Assembly: GCA_009827205.1 (NCBI GenBank)
Contig: WUAK01000049.1
Coordinates: 1-12,814, forward strand
From: Phycisphaeraceae bacterium
Lineage (GTDB): Bacteria > Planctomycetota > Phycisphaerae > Phycisphaerales > UBA1924
Direction: 5' to 3'
Length of the DNA: 12,814 bases
Under the pieces are notes generated by a model. It did not search any database and was not told the origin of the DNA. It saw only the letters and a list, made by a program, of their open reading frames with translations. A program made the translations under genes and the position numbers. Shown piece after piece: positions 1-6,586 of this stretch; position 1 is the first letter of the stretch; every line of letters starts with the position of its first letter.

Positions 1-120
1 CGCTGGCCCGACAACCACCTCGTGATCGACGCGATGTGCGATGCCGACGGCGTGTTCGATCGGCTCATCCTAGGGCTCACCGAGCGCTTCTGCCCCAAGG
101 CCCGCAAGACCGGTTCGTGA
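1..120 (+). CDS. 3' end of an unidentified protein (partial, C-terminal 39 residues)
   Basis: An open frame enters from the left edge (first codon at position 1) and ends at TGA 118-120. The visible residues begin RWPDNHLVIDAMCDADGVFD and finish in a basic tail (KARKTGS). The codon choice is GC-rich like that of neighbouring genes, and the stop shares one base with the plsY ATG (TGATG), so the two are probably translationally coupled in one operon. Too little is visible to name a family. The fragment is hydrophilic, with no membrane segment and no recognisable catalytic motif. Its reality rests on frame continuity and the tight coupling. Confidence 0.7.
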   Translation, partial: RWPDNHLVIDAMCDADGVFDRLILGLTERFCPKARKTGS

Positions 121-824
121 TGGACCCCGCGATCACACGATTGCTGCTGATCTTGGGCGCTTACCTTGTCGGTGCGATTCCGTTCGGTCTTCTGATCGCA
201 AAGTCCAAGGGCGTCGACATCCGCAAGCACGGCTCGGGCAACATCGGCGCCACCAACGTCGGGCGCGTGCTGGGCAAGAAGTTCTTTGTTATCTGCTTTG
301 TTCTCGACATGCTCAAGGGGCTCGCGCCGACGCTTGCATTCGGACTCATCTCTGGCATCATCGGTTCTAACGAGTCAGTCAGCCCGGTCGACTACTGGTG
401 GTGGCTCGGCGCGATGGTCGCGCCCGTTCTTGGTCACATGTTCAGCCCCTTCATTGGCTTCAAGGGCGGCAAGGGCGTCGCGACCGGGCTTGGTTCGCTG
501 CTGGCAGTCTTTCCCATCATGACGATCGCCGCGGGTGTTGCACTGGCGGTCTTTCTGACCACACTCAAGATCTCAAGGTACGTCGGGCTCTCTAGCAGTC
601 TCGCGTCTCTGAGCCTGCCCATCACGACCGCGGTGCTTGTGTACGGGGTCGCCGACGGTTTCGCCGGCGCCTGGCCAACAGTGCTCGCCTCTGCCGCCCT
701 TGCACTCGTCGTGATCGTCAAACACCGCGGCAATCTCAGCAGGACACTTCAAGGAACGGAACCGAAGGCCGGCTCCCCCAAGCGGCCTTCTGAAGTCGTG
801 GGAACCTCTACTAACGACCGATAA
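120..824 (+). CDS. plsY: Acyl-phosphate:glycerol-3-phosphate acyltransferase PlsY
   Basis: PlsY is an integral membrane enzyme that transfers the acyl chain from acyl-phosphate (made by PlsX) to position 1 of glycerol-3-phosphate, the first step of phosphatidic acid and phospholipid synthesis. The 234-residue product shows the three family motifs in order: GSGNIGATN (residues 38-46), a phosphate-binding loop KGGKGVATG (115-123), and KHRGNLSRTLQGTE (201-214). Several hydrophobic spans separate them (about 5-27, 54-80, 95-111, 126-148, 168-200). The start is the ATG at 120, overlapping the upstream stop. An in-frame ATG at 36 would add 28 Arg/Pro-rich residues lying inside the upstream gene and is not favoured. 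The tail after the third motif (215-234) is hydrophilic and a little longer than usual. An 11-bp hairpin follows the stop. The family assignment is very secure. Confidence 0.96.
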   Translation: MDPAITRLLLILGAYLVGAIPFGLLIAKSKGVDIRKHGSGNIGATNVGRVLGKKFFVICFVLDMLKGLAPTLAFGLISGIIGSNESVSPVDYWWWLGAMVAPVLGHMFSPFIGFKGGKGVATGLGSLLAVFPIMTIAAGVALAVFLTTLKISRYVGLSSSLASLSLPITTAVLVYGVADGFAGAWPTVLASAALALVVIVKHRGNLSRTLQGTEPKAGSPKRPSEVVGTSTNDR

Positions 825-830
825 CTGCTT

Positions 831-857
831 CACAAGGCGCACTCTTTGCGTTTTGTG
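831..857 (+). terminator. Hairpin downstream of plsY
   Basis: Bases 831-841 pair with 847-857 around a 5-base loop, giving an 11-bp stem that includes two G-T pairs. It begins 6 bases after the plsY stop, which fits a transcription terminator. No clear T-run follows, so termination may be inefficient or factor-assisted. The rest of the 825-989 gap shows nothing else I can name apart from the ribosome binding site of the next gene. Confidence 0.45.
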
Positions 858-976
858 CCCTGGAGTTGGTGCCAATCCGACCGGATCTCGGACGTTGGAG
901 ATCAATCCCTGTTCTCGTTGGACCGATGAGCTTCATGACTCCGAAACAAGGGCATGATCTGGCCTGATGGAGTTGT

Positions 977-983
977 GAGGAGG
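977..983 (+). promoter_or_regulatory. Ribosome binding site deciding a GTG start at 990
   Basis: A full Shine-Dalgarno sequence GAGGAGG lies 6 bases before GTG 990. An in-frame ATG at 954 lies upstream of this site and has no such signal, so the GTG is preferred. Confidence 0.7.
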
Positions 984-989
984 TTCTCT

Positions 990-1253
990 GTGAACCGATT
1001 TCGTTTGAGGGGTACATGGGAAGATGATCCGGCACCGATCCCGTTTCCGCGGGACGTTGCAGGTCGGGACGCCGGTGCGGGTTCAACCGCGACGCGCCCC
1101 AGCCAAGTCCCGGAGACCCAGCTATCCGAGCGCACACGCGAACTGATCGATAACGTGGACGAGGAGATCGACCGTCTCCAACTCCGGTTCGACGAGTTCC
1201 GCCATCTGCTCGAGGCCGAGGAATTCGAAGACGACGGGCCGACCGCCGCCTGA
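990..1253 (+). CDS. Small hypothetical protein with C-terminal coiled coil
   Basis: This is an 87-residue protein starting at GTG 990 behind a strong Shine-Dalgarno site. The N-terminal half (about 1-43) is rich in Pro, Gly, Arg and Asp and is probably disordered. The C-terminal half (about 44-80) is a highly charged helix with hydrophobic residues at heptad-like spacing (ELIDNVDEEIDRLQLRFDEF) and could form a coiled coil. It ends in an acidic tail. There is no signal peptide, membrane span or Cys/His cluster. It stands alone between plsY and a convergent phosphatase gene, with a hairpin after its stop. I do not recognise a family. The case for a real gene rests on the excellent RBS, GC-rich codon use, the following hairpin and the lack of a better frame here. 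Confidence 0.65.
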   Translation: MNRFRLRGTWEDDPAPIPFPRDVAGRDAGAGSTATRPSQVPETQLSERTRELIDNVDEEIDRLQLRFDEFRHLLEAEEFEDDGPTAA

Positions 1254-1292
1254 CACTCGTACCGTTCGCTCTGATTTATTGATCGCATATCG

Positions 1293-1319
1293 CACGCACG
1301 GCGATTTCGCGCCTGCGTG
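1293..1319. terminator. Hairpin between convergent genes
   Basis: CACGCA (1293-1298) plus GGCG (1300-1303) pair with CGCC (1310-1313) plus TGCGTG (1314-1319), leaving C1299 as a bulge and a 6-base loop. On the plus strand it is followed by TCTTTA, so it can end the small plus-strand gene. The structure also lies just past the stop (TAA, 1325-1323) of the convergent phosphatase gene, so it may act in both directions. Confidence 0.55.
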
Positions 1320-1322
1320 TCT

Positions 1323-2948
1323 TTACGTGCGCACCACGAGCAGAGTCTGATCATCGGGCTGCTTCGAGAGGCCGGCGAACTGGCGGATGCGCCAGAAGAT
1401 GCCCTCGATGATCTCGTCTGCCGACGCCTCCGGGTTGTCCGAGAGCGTCTCGATGAGCGCGTTCTGGAGTCTTCGCTTGCCGAAACGGGCTTCTTCGAAG
1501 TTCTGCGCGTCGGTCATGCCGTCGGTGTAACACATGAGCACGTCGCCCCGATGGAGATCGAAGTGCCCTCGCTGGTAGCGCTGGGATGGGTCAACACCGA
1601 TGACCATCCCGCCGGTCGAGAGTTCTACGAGATCAGTCGAGTTGGGGGGCCTGTGTTCCGGGACAGACAGGATCATGGGCGGTTCGTGACCTGCGCCGCA
1701 GTAAGTTAGGTGGAGTGTTTGCGGGTCAATGACGCCGTACCAGAGTGTCACGAACTCGCTTGCGAGGGTGTCTCTACAGAGCGCTTTGTTGGTTCTGCTC
1801 ACGATCTCGTCGATGTCGTAGACGTCCTGCGCGTATGCCCTGACGGACGAGCGGACTGAGGCCATGAGCAGAGCCGCGGGCATGCCCTTGCCCACGACAT
1901 CCCCGATCACGATGCCGAGATTCATACTCGCGGGTGTACCGACCTCGAACGCGTCATAGAAGTCCCCGCCCAGTTCGAGCGAAGGCGCGTACCTGCCGGC
2001 GATGTTCAACCGCTCGAACTTCGGCATATTGGTCGGGAGCATCCGAAGCTGGATCTCGCTGGCGAGTTGGAGCTGTCGGCCGAGCCGCCTGTCTCGTGCC
2101 TGCATCGCCAGCAGCCTGGCTTGCTCGACGGAGACCGCCGCTTGCTGCGCGATAGACATAACCAGGCGCTGCTCTGAGCTGTCGAAGAGGCGGGGGTTCT
2201 TGTCATAGAGGCGGATCGCGCCGATAGGTCTGTTCTGAAAAATCAGGGCCGCGGTGACGAAGCTTGTGATGTTCTCCTGCTGCAGGCGCTCGGGCGCGAG
2301 CACCCTGGGATCATCCAGGAGGTTTTCTATCGCGACGATTTCACCGCGGATCGCGCTGTGGTCAAACTCGCGGTTTTCTGAGAGCGGTGTTGGGTCTGCA
2401 AGCCACGCGTCAGAGAGGTTTCTGCTTGCGATGAGCTCGATGCCGTGCTCGTCGCTGGCGTGCTGTGTTTCGTCGTCGAATAGCACAATCGACCCGGCGT
2501 CAAGGTCGAGGACGTCCATCGCCGAGTCGAGCGCGATATTCAGGACCTCCTCAACGTCGCTCGCCCGCGCAAGATGCTCGCTGAGCCTGTAGAGAACCTC
2601 GAGTTCTCTGACTCGGTGCCTCAGTTCGTACTCGTTCTCGCACACCTCTGACACGGTTGACGCGAGATGGTGCACGCTCGAGAGCAGCTTCTCGGGTGCG
2701 CCTTGGCTGACGCGGAACTCACCGAGCCTGAAGTCCTCGATCTCGATCGGGATGACGTGCATCCCCGAGGGATCGCTTGGTTGCGTAGCGATTGCGTAAG
2801 GGACATCGCCTTCGGACGGGAGGATTTGGCAGCCGGCCGGGTCGTGCAGCGAGACGTCGGCCCGAGCCATTTCGCCCAGGTCAACGCAGAATCTCGGCAA
2901 AGAGCCGTCGGTCAGGAAGTGGACAATCGAGGGCTGCTCAGCGGTCAT
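1323..2948 (-). CDS. GAF domain-containing SpoIIE-type PP2C serine/threonine phosphatase
   Basis: This 541-residue protein has three parts. Residues 1-100 form an uncharacterised N-terminal domain. Residues 115-285 form a GAF sensory domain beginning with a helical linker. Residues 290-541 form a PP2C/SpoIIE catalytic domain. Catalytic motifs are clear: GGDFYD (327-332, metal-binding Asp), GDVVGKGMPAALLMA (349-363), YTDGMTD (474-480) and DDQTLLVVR (532-540). Enzymes of this type (RsbU/RsbP-like) usually dephosphorylate STAS-domain anti-anti-sigma proteins in partner-switching cascades. No STAS or RsbW-type gene is visible here, so the substrate is unknown. There are no membrane spans, so the protein should be cytosolic. 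It starts 20 bp after the stop of the secreted-protein gene and is probably co-transcribed with it. The Shine-Dalgarno signal before ATG 2948 is weak, consistent with coupling. Confidence 0.93.
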   Translation of the reverse strand: MTAEQPSIVHFLTDGSLPRFCVDLGEMARADVSLHDPAGCQILPSEGDVPYAIATQPSDPSGMHVIPIEIEDFRLGEFRVSQGAPEKLLSSVHHLASTVSEVCENEYELRHRVRELEVLYRLSEHLARASDVEEVLNIALDSAMDVLDLDAGSIVLFDDETQHASDEHGIELIASRNLSDAWLADPTPLSENREFDHSAIRGEIVAIENLLDDPRVLAPERLQQENITSFVTAALIFQNRPIGAIRLYDKNPRLFDSSEQRLVMSIAQQAAVSVEQARLLAMQARDRRLGRQLQLASEIQLRMLPTNMPKFERLNIAGRYAPSLELGGDFYDAFEVGTPASMNLGIVIGDVVGKGMPAALLMASVRSSVRAYAQDVYDIDEIVSRTNKALCRDTLASEFVTLWYGVIDPQTLHLTYCGAGHEPPMILSVPEHRPPNSTDLVELSTGGMVIGVDPSQRYQRGHFDLHRGDVLMCYTDGMTDAQNFEEARFGKRRLQNALIETLSDNPEASADEIIEGIFWRIRQFAGLSKQPDDQTLLVVRT

Positions 2949-2968
2949 CGAGTCTCGTCACGGGGCGG

Positions 2969-4630
2969 TTATTCGCCTTGGTCGTCATCCTCATTCGACG
3001 CGGGCTCTTCGCCGAGCCACATCACGCGGAGGAGTATCGCAAGGCGGTCAACGCCCCCGTCTGCATCAAGCCTATCCAAGCCTTGGACGATGAGCGCGTC
3101 ATCGCGGACGTGGTATCCGACGTATGCCAGCAGGAGTGCCGACTGGCGTGCGATCAGCCCGTCACCCTCGGCGAGTTCTTTGAGCCTGACCGAGACCTCC
3201 AGGAGCCTCGCCTCGGGCGGGATAAGCCCGTCCGCGTAGCGCGCGGTGATCATCGTCGGGTTCTGGGTCAGTGTCTCGCGCAGGTTTGTGCCAGCCGCGA
3301 TGAACAGGCCGGCGCCGACCTGCGAGTGGATGCGAGAGATCGAGGCGGTTGGGTCGCCCTGGCGGATCGAGAGCGCCATAGAGAAGCGTTCTTCGGCGCG
3401 GAAGTAGTTGCCCGATCGCATCGAGTCGCGGCCCTGGGTCATGTGCAGCGCATAGAAGTCGCGGGTCGTCGGGTTCACGTTCTCGACGAGCTTGTCGATC
3501 ATGATCTCGTTGTCGCGCAGCGCCTGGATCACGTCGGCGTCGACGTTGAGCGCCTCCAGATCGCGGAACAGCCTCTCTTCTGGGGTGAGGTCCTCGTCAT
3601 CAATCGCGGGATCGATGCCCTCGCCCTCTTCGCCGGCGTCCGGATCGATCTCGTCGGGCGTGAGAACGGACTGTGCTCTCAGGCCTTCGATGTAGTTCTT
3701 GATGAGTTCGTTCTGCTCTCGGATGCGCTGGGTGAACTCGCTCTCTGATGGCTGTTCGCCCTGTTCGCCGGCTTGGTAGCCGGGGCGGAGCTGTTCGATG
3801 ATCTGCTCGTAACCAGTGGTCAGTCTGAGACCCTCTGATGCCGAGGTGTCCGGGGTCTGCGCCTCGACTCGGCCCTGCGCGTTGGATGTCGAGTCGGCGC
3901 GCTGCGCCGCTGACTCGGGTGAAACGAGAGGTGCTTCTTCTTGCCCTAGCAGCTTCAGGCCCTCGAGAGGAGAAGCGGTGACGTCGAAGAACTGACCCTG
4001 GCCCGCGTTGATCGAGCCGACGTAGCTCGTCGAGAGTGACTTGTCGGTCACGTAGCCCGATGCCGAACGGAGACGCCAGAGCCCGGTTCCCGACGCCTCG
4101 GCTTCCTTCTCTGCCTCGATCAGCGGATCAACACGTGTGATCGGCGCAGCCGAGCTGTTGATACCCGTCTGCAGTGACGCCTGGTTCTGGCCTGGTGCAA
4201 ACGTCGGCATGAACTGGTTTCGGCTGACCGCGAGCGAGCCGGCGATCGAGGTGGGCGGCCTTGAACCCGTGGTCAGGGCGAATTGGTATTGGAGCGAGTC
4301 GGTGCCCCTGAGCCCGAGCCCCGAGATGCCCGAGTAGAGCGAGTCACGTCGGTAACTGAAAAGCGAATCGGAGCCCAGCTCGCCTCGGAAGTCCCGGTCG
4401 GCGATGTACCCGACGTTGCCTCGGAAGCTGACGCCGCCCGGCGCGTTGCCGGTGACGATGGCGTTGCGGAGCGCGAACGACTGCTGGAGGTCGGTGTTCG
4501 AGGGGGCGTTGTAGCCTCCCGAGCCCTGCTGGTTGGATTTGTCGTTTTTGCGACCGTCTCCGAGCGCGTTCTGTGACGCCGCGGCGCCGGCGAGCGTGAG
4601 CATCAGAGCGAGAGCGATGGGGCGTTGCAT
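2969..4630 (-). CDS. Secreted TPR-like protein of unknown function
   Basis: This is a 553-residue protein. The start is ATG 4630, which has GGAGG at 4642-4638 with a 7-base spacer. An in-frame ATG at 4672 would put 14 residues before the signal peptide and is rejected. Residues 1-20 are a signal peptide with an AAA/S cleavage context (ALMLTLAGAAAS). Residues about 20-240 are Gly/Ser-rich, with many Gln and Asn and no recognised domain. About 240-345 is polar and low complexity. About 340-370 is strongly acidic. Residues about 388-545 are helical, with a TPR-like pattern (ALHMTQGRDSMRSGNYFRAE, in which a charged helix precedes an A-x-x-x-F/Y segment). The protein ends in an acidic tail (EDDDQGE). 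It is probably exported to the periplasm or envelope and may mediate protein-protein contacts. It sits between the anti-sigma gene and the phosphatase gene on the same strand. No enzymatic motif was seen. Confidence 0.85.
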   Translation of the reverse strand: MQRPIALALMLTLAGAAASQNALGDGRKNDKSNQQGSGGYNAPSNTDLQQSFALRNAIVTGNAPGGVSFRGNVGYIADRDFRGELGSDSLFSYRRDSLYSGISGLGLRGTDSLQYQFALTTGSRPPTSIAGSLAVSRNQFMPTFAPGQNQASLQTGINSSAAPITRVDPLIEAEKEAEASGTGLWRLRSASGYVTDKSLSTSYVGSINAGQGQFFDVTASPLEGLKLLGQEEAPLVSPESAAQRADSTSNAQGRVEAQTPDTSASEGLRLTTGYEQIIEQLRPGYQAGEQGEQPSESEFTQRIREQNELIKNYIEGLRAQSVLTPDEIDPDAGEEGEGIDPAIDDEDLTPEERLFRDLEALNVDADVIQALRDNEIMIDKLVENVNPTTRDFYALHMTQGRDSMRSGNYFRAEERFSMALSIRQGDPTASISRIHSQVGAGLFIAAGTNLRETLTQNPTMITARYADGLIPPEARLLEVSVRLKELAEGDGLIARQSALLLAYVGYHVRDDALIVQGLDRLDADGGVDRLAILLRVMWLGEEPASNEDDDQGE

Positions 4631-4637
4631 GGTCGTG

Positions 4638-4642
4638 CCTCC
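4638..4642 (-). promoter_or_regulatory. Ribosome binding site of the secreted TPR-like protein
   Basis: GGAGG on the minus strand, 7 bases before ATG 4630. It fixes the start immediately ahead of the signal peptide rather than at the in-frame ATG at 4672. Confidence 0.75.
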
Positions 4643-4734
4643 GGCGGCGGGTAGGGGCTCCGCCTGCTTCACTTATGGTACGGTCCGAGCCCTCGTATCG
4701 GTCGTTTTCTCTCGAAATGAGCACCCAAACGGCA

Positions 4735-4761
4735 AAGGCCGGCACACTCTGCGCCGGCCTT
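4735..4761 (-). terminator. Perfect 9-bp hairpin after the anti-sigma gene
   Basis: AAGGCCGGC (4735-4743) pairs perfectly with GCCGGCCTT (4753-4761) around a 9-base loop. It lies 30 bp past the anti-sigma stop. On the minus strand it is followed by TTTGCCGTTT, a broken T-run, so it is probably a moderate terminator separating the sigma/anti-sigma pair from the downstream secreted-protein and phosphatase genes. The rest of the 4631-4790 gap shows no other gene. Confidence 0.55.
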
Positions 4762-4790
4762 CTGTTCTGTGGGGCTGTCATTCTGAGAGA

Positions 4791-5735
4791 TCAGGCAGTA
4801 TCGGCGAGTTCTCGCATCTGTGTGGGGCAGTCGAGGGTCTCGCGGATGGGGCCGCAGTCCTCGATCTGCTCGACGACGAGGTAGTAGTTCAAGCCTTCTT
4901 TGCTCCAGATAAAGATGTTGGGGCTCTTGGGTGCATCGGGAGTGACGACGTATGTCACGCTCTCCGTCAGCCCGAGTCTTCCTCTGTCTTTCTGAATGAA
5001 GAGCGAGACGACATCGTCGTACTCGGGGAGGCGGAACCTCAGGTGCATGCTTGGTCCGCCGCTGGGGACGCCGCACTTACCGCCGCGGACAAACTCGATC
5101 TCTGTTGCACCGCCAGCGATAAGGTCTGCGAGCGAGAGCTCGCTGCCTACGACATCGCCCGTAAACGTGGGCAGTGCTTCCGGGTTATCGACGGTGAACT
5201 TCCGCTGAGTGTGCAGATCCTCGGTGAAGCAGCGTGAGTGTTCGCGTGCGACGAACGTAGCCGCAGCGGTGCGTTCCGCGAAGAACGTGCCCGCTGTTTG
5301 CTGGCCAAACGGATTGACTGGTGAGAACTGCTGGAAGACGATCGCGGCGCTGGCAACGAGCAGGAAAGCGGCAGCAGCTGCCATCGTGAACTTACCTCTC
5401 GCGCCGGACCAGTAGTCGGGCGAACGGGTTTCAGTCGCGATCGATTCGGGGATGCTCTGTTCCGGTTGCTCGTCGAGTTCGACGGCTGCCATCGCGGAAG
5501 CGATCCGATCGTGCAGACCCGCCGGGGCGGTTTCGCCCGAATCGGTGCTCATCGATCTCGCCAGAGCCTGACGAAGCTGACGCTCGGCGTCGAGTCTTGC
5601 GACGTCCTCGGGGTTTGTTTCGAGGTGGGCCTCAAGGCGACGCTCGTCGTGGGCGCTTAGTTCATCGTCGGCGCCGGCGCGTAGCAGGGCAGCCAGATCC
5701 AAGCGTTCTTCAGATGGCCTCGGGGTGTCCGTCAT
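4791..5735 (-). CDS. Membrane anti-sigma factor with degenerate zinc motif and Cys/His sensor-like domain
   Basis: This is a 314-residue single-span membrane protein encoded directly after the ECF sigma gene, the usual place for its antagonist. Residues 11-60 look like the N-terminal anti-sigma helix bundle (LLRAGADDELSAHDERRLEA, then His37). The H-x3-C-x2-C zinc ligands of the ZAS family are reduced to the histidine alone (HLETNPEDV). Residues 115-136 form one membrane helix. The C-terminal 137-314 domain contains H166-x2-C169, C221 and H231, then C294 and C303. The pattern of HxxC followed later by a G-x-x-C strand and an R-x-R-L...VVSLFI segment recalls the extracytoplasmic part of some ECF anti-sigma factors, which suggests metal or redox sensing. 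That reading is from memory and is not proven. ATG 5735 has only a weak Shine-Dalgarno (AAGG close to the start). Confidence 0.82.
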   Translation of the reverse strand: MTDTPRPSEERLDLAALLRAGADDELSAHDERRLEAHLETNPEDVARLDAERQLRQALARSMSTDSGETAPAGLHDRIASAMAAVELDEQPEQSIPESIATETRSPDYWSGARGKFTMAAAAAFLLVASAAIVFQQFSPVNPFGQQTAGTFFAERTAAATFVAREHSRCFTEDLHTQRKFTVDNPEALPTFTGDVVGSELSLADLIAGGATEIEFVRGGKCGVPSGGPSMHLRFRLPEYDDVVSLFIQKDRGRLGLTESVTYVVTPDAPKSPNIFIWSKEGLNYYLVVEQIEDCGPIRETLDCPTQMRELADTA

Positions 5736-5765
5736 ACCTTGCGTTGCCTCGTGTGCTCAGACTCT

Positions 5766-5785
5766 AAGGACCCGAATCGGTCCTT
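5766..5785 (-). other. Hairpin in the 5' leader of the anti-sigma gene
   Basis: AAGGACC (5766-5772) pairs perfectly with GGTCCTT (5779-5785) around a 6-base loop. It sits in the 130-bp gap between the sigma stop and the anti-sigma start, about 30 bases ahead of the ATG. No T-run follows it on either strand, so a role as a partial attenuator or RNA-stability element is more likely than full termination. Confidence 0.4.
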
Positions 5786-5795
5786 CTGCTTGTCC

Positions 5796-5821
5796 AACCG
5801 AGCAGACCTGTCTCTTGTTCC
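5796..5821 (-). promoter_or_regulatory. Candidate ECF-type promoter for the anti-sigma gene
   Basis: On the minus strand GGAAC (5821-5817) is followed after 16 bases by CGGTT (5800-5796). This resembles the GGAAC-N16/17-CGTT layout seen for some ECF sigma factors. It would start transcription near 5790 and include the 5766-5785 hairpin in the leader. The match is short and could be chance. No second copy was found ahead of the sigma, secreted-protein or phosphatase genes. Confidence 0.3.
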
Positions 5822-5865
5822 TCGCCCGGCGCAAAAAACGTCGTAACTCCGGGCCTCGTCCTCTG

Positions 5866-6444
5866 TTATTCAGACGCGTCGTTCATGCCCCTGATGCCTA
5901 GTTCTTCCATCGCCCCGGGGTCCTCGGCCAGGGCGTCGGCGACCATTTTCCGGGCTCGGTGAAGCCTGCTCATGACCGTCCCTATCGGAACATCCAGGAC
6001 CTCGGCGATCTCTCGGTATTTGAAGCCCTGAACGCCCCACATGATGAGGACCTGTCTGTACTCCTCCTTGAGCGAATCAACGGCTTTGTGGAGCCGATCG
6101 TCCACGTGCTCCCAGTCGAAGCTCGCGCCGTCCCAGGCAGGGGGCGGCTCATCTGGAAGAGGCTCGCTGGCGGCGTCCGTGTGGAACTCGCCGACCGCTG
6201 TGGGAGCGCGGTTTTCTCGCTTGATCGTCGTGTAGAAGGTGTTATGGGCGATGGTGAAGAGCCAGGCGCGCATCCCGCCGCCCTTGGCCTCGAACCCGTT
6301 TCGGGCAGCTGATTTCAGAGCTCGGATGTAGACATCCTGAACGAGATCCTCCGCCTTCTCGCGGTTCCTCGTCAGGTGCATTGCCATCCGGAAGACGGCG
6401 TCGAGATGTTCGAGCGCCTCGGCCTCGAACTGCTCGCGGTTCAT
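5866..6444 (-). CDS. ECF-family RNA polymerase sigma factor
   Basis: This is a 192-residue sigma-70 family protein with only regions 2 and 4, the hallmark of ECF sigma factors. Region 2 spans about residues 10-76 and includes AEDLVQDVYIRALK (core binding and -10 recognition) and MRAWLFTIAHNTFYTTIKRE. A linker rich in Pro, Glu and Asp covers 77-115. Region 4 spans about 122-170, with the helix-turn-helix YREIAEVLDVPIGTVMSRLHRARK that contacts the -35 element. The start is ATG 6444, preceded by AGGAG (6455-6451) with a 6-base spacer. The longer open frame upstream to 6594 would overlap the divergent metG start and is rejected. A short acidic C-terminal extension (172-192) follows region 4. The anti-sigma gene follows after 130 bp on the same strand and probably encodes its antagonist. 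Confidence 0.95.
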   Translation of the reverse strand: MNREQFEAEALEHLDAVFRMAMHLTRNREKAEDLVQDVYIRALKSAARNGFEAKGGGMRAWLFTIAHNTFYTTIKRENRAPTAVGEFHTDAASEPLPDEPPPAWDGASFDWEHVDDRLHKAVDSLKEEYRQVLIMWGVQGFKYREIAEVLDVPIGTVMSRLHRARKMVADALAEDPGAMEELGIRGMNDASE

Positions 6445-6450
6445 GCTTGG

Positions 6451-6455
6451 CTCCT
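6451..6455 (-). promoter_or_regulatory. Ribosome binding site of the ECF sigma gene
   Basis: AGGAG on the minus strand, 6 bases before ATG 6444. It selects the 192-residue product over longer in-frame starts. Confidence 0.7.
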
Positions 6456-6573
6456 GTTCACCAACCGGGACGCCCCGAGGGTGATGCCCTGCTTCGACCG
6501 TAAGGGTAGCTCCTAATAACTCGCCGGAGCCGAACAACCCCGAGACGAGCCCGAAGCGGACACGCCCGGCACC

Positions 6574-6579
6574 TACACT
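6574..6579 (+). promoter_or_regulatory. Possible -10 element placing the metG start at or near the transcript 5' end
   Basis: TACACT (consensus TATAAT, 4 of 6) ends 7 bases before ATG 6587, and no Shine-Dalgarno sequence precedes that ATG. A transcript beginning about 7 bases past this element would be leaderless. No good -35 element was seen, so this is tentative. The rest of the 6445-6586 divergent region holds nothing else I can name. Confidence 0.3.
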
Positions 6580-6586
6580 CAGAACG

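Noticed and set aside
1317..1709. Plus-strand frame of 130 codons at the end of the phosphatase gene
   Set aside because: It is antisense to the conserved catalytic motifs YTDGMTD and DDQTLLVVR, so the minus-strand reading is the real one.
2792..3748. Long plus-strand frame of 318 codons opposite the phosphatase and secreted-protein genes
   Set aside because: It spans the junction of two well-supported minus-strand genes, has no domain or RBS, and is Arg/Glu/Val-rich in the way antisense frames of GC-rich genes are.
4675..4680. TACCAT on the minus strand as a -10 element for the secreted-protein gene
   Set aside because: No -35 element at the right distance; the match is too weak to list as a promoter.
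5824..5854. GCCCGG/CCGGGC inverted repeat just after the sigma gene, with a T-run in its loop on the minus strand
   Set aside because: Only 6 bp of stem with a 19-base loop, and the T-run lies inside the loop rather than after the stem, so it does not make a credible terminator.
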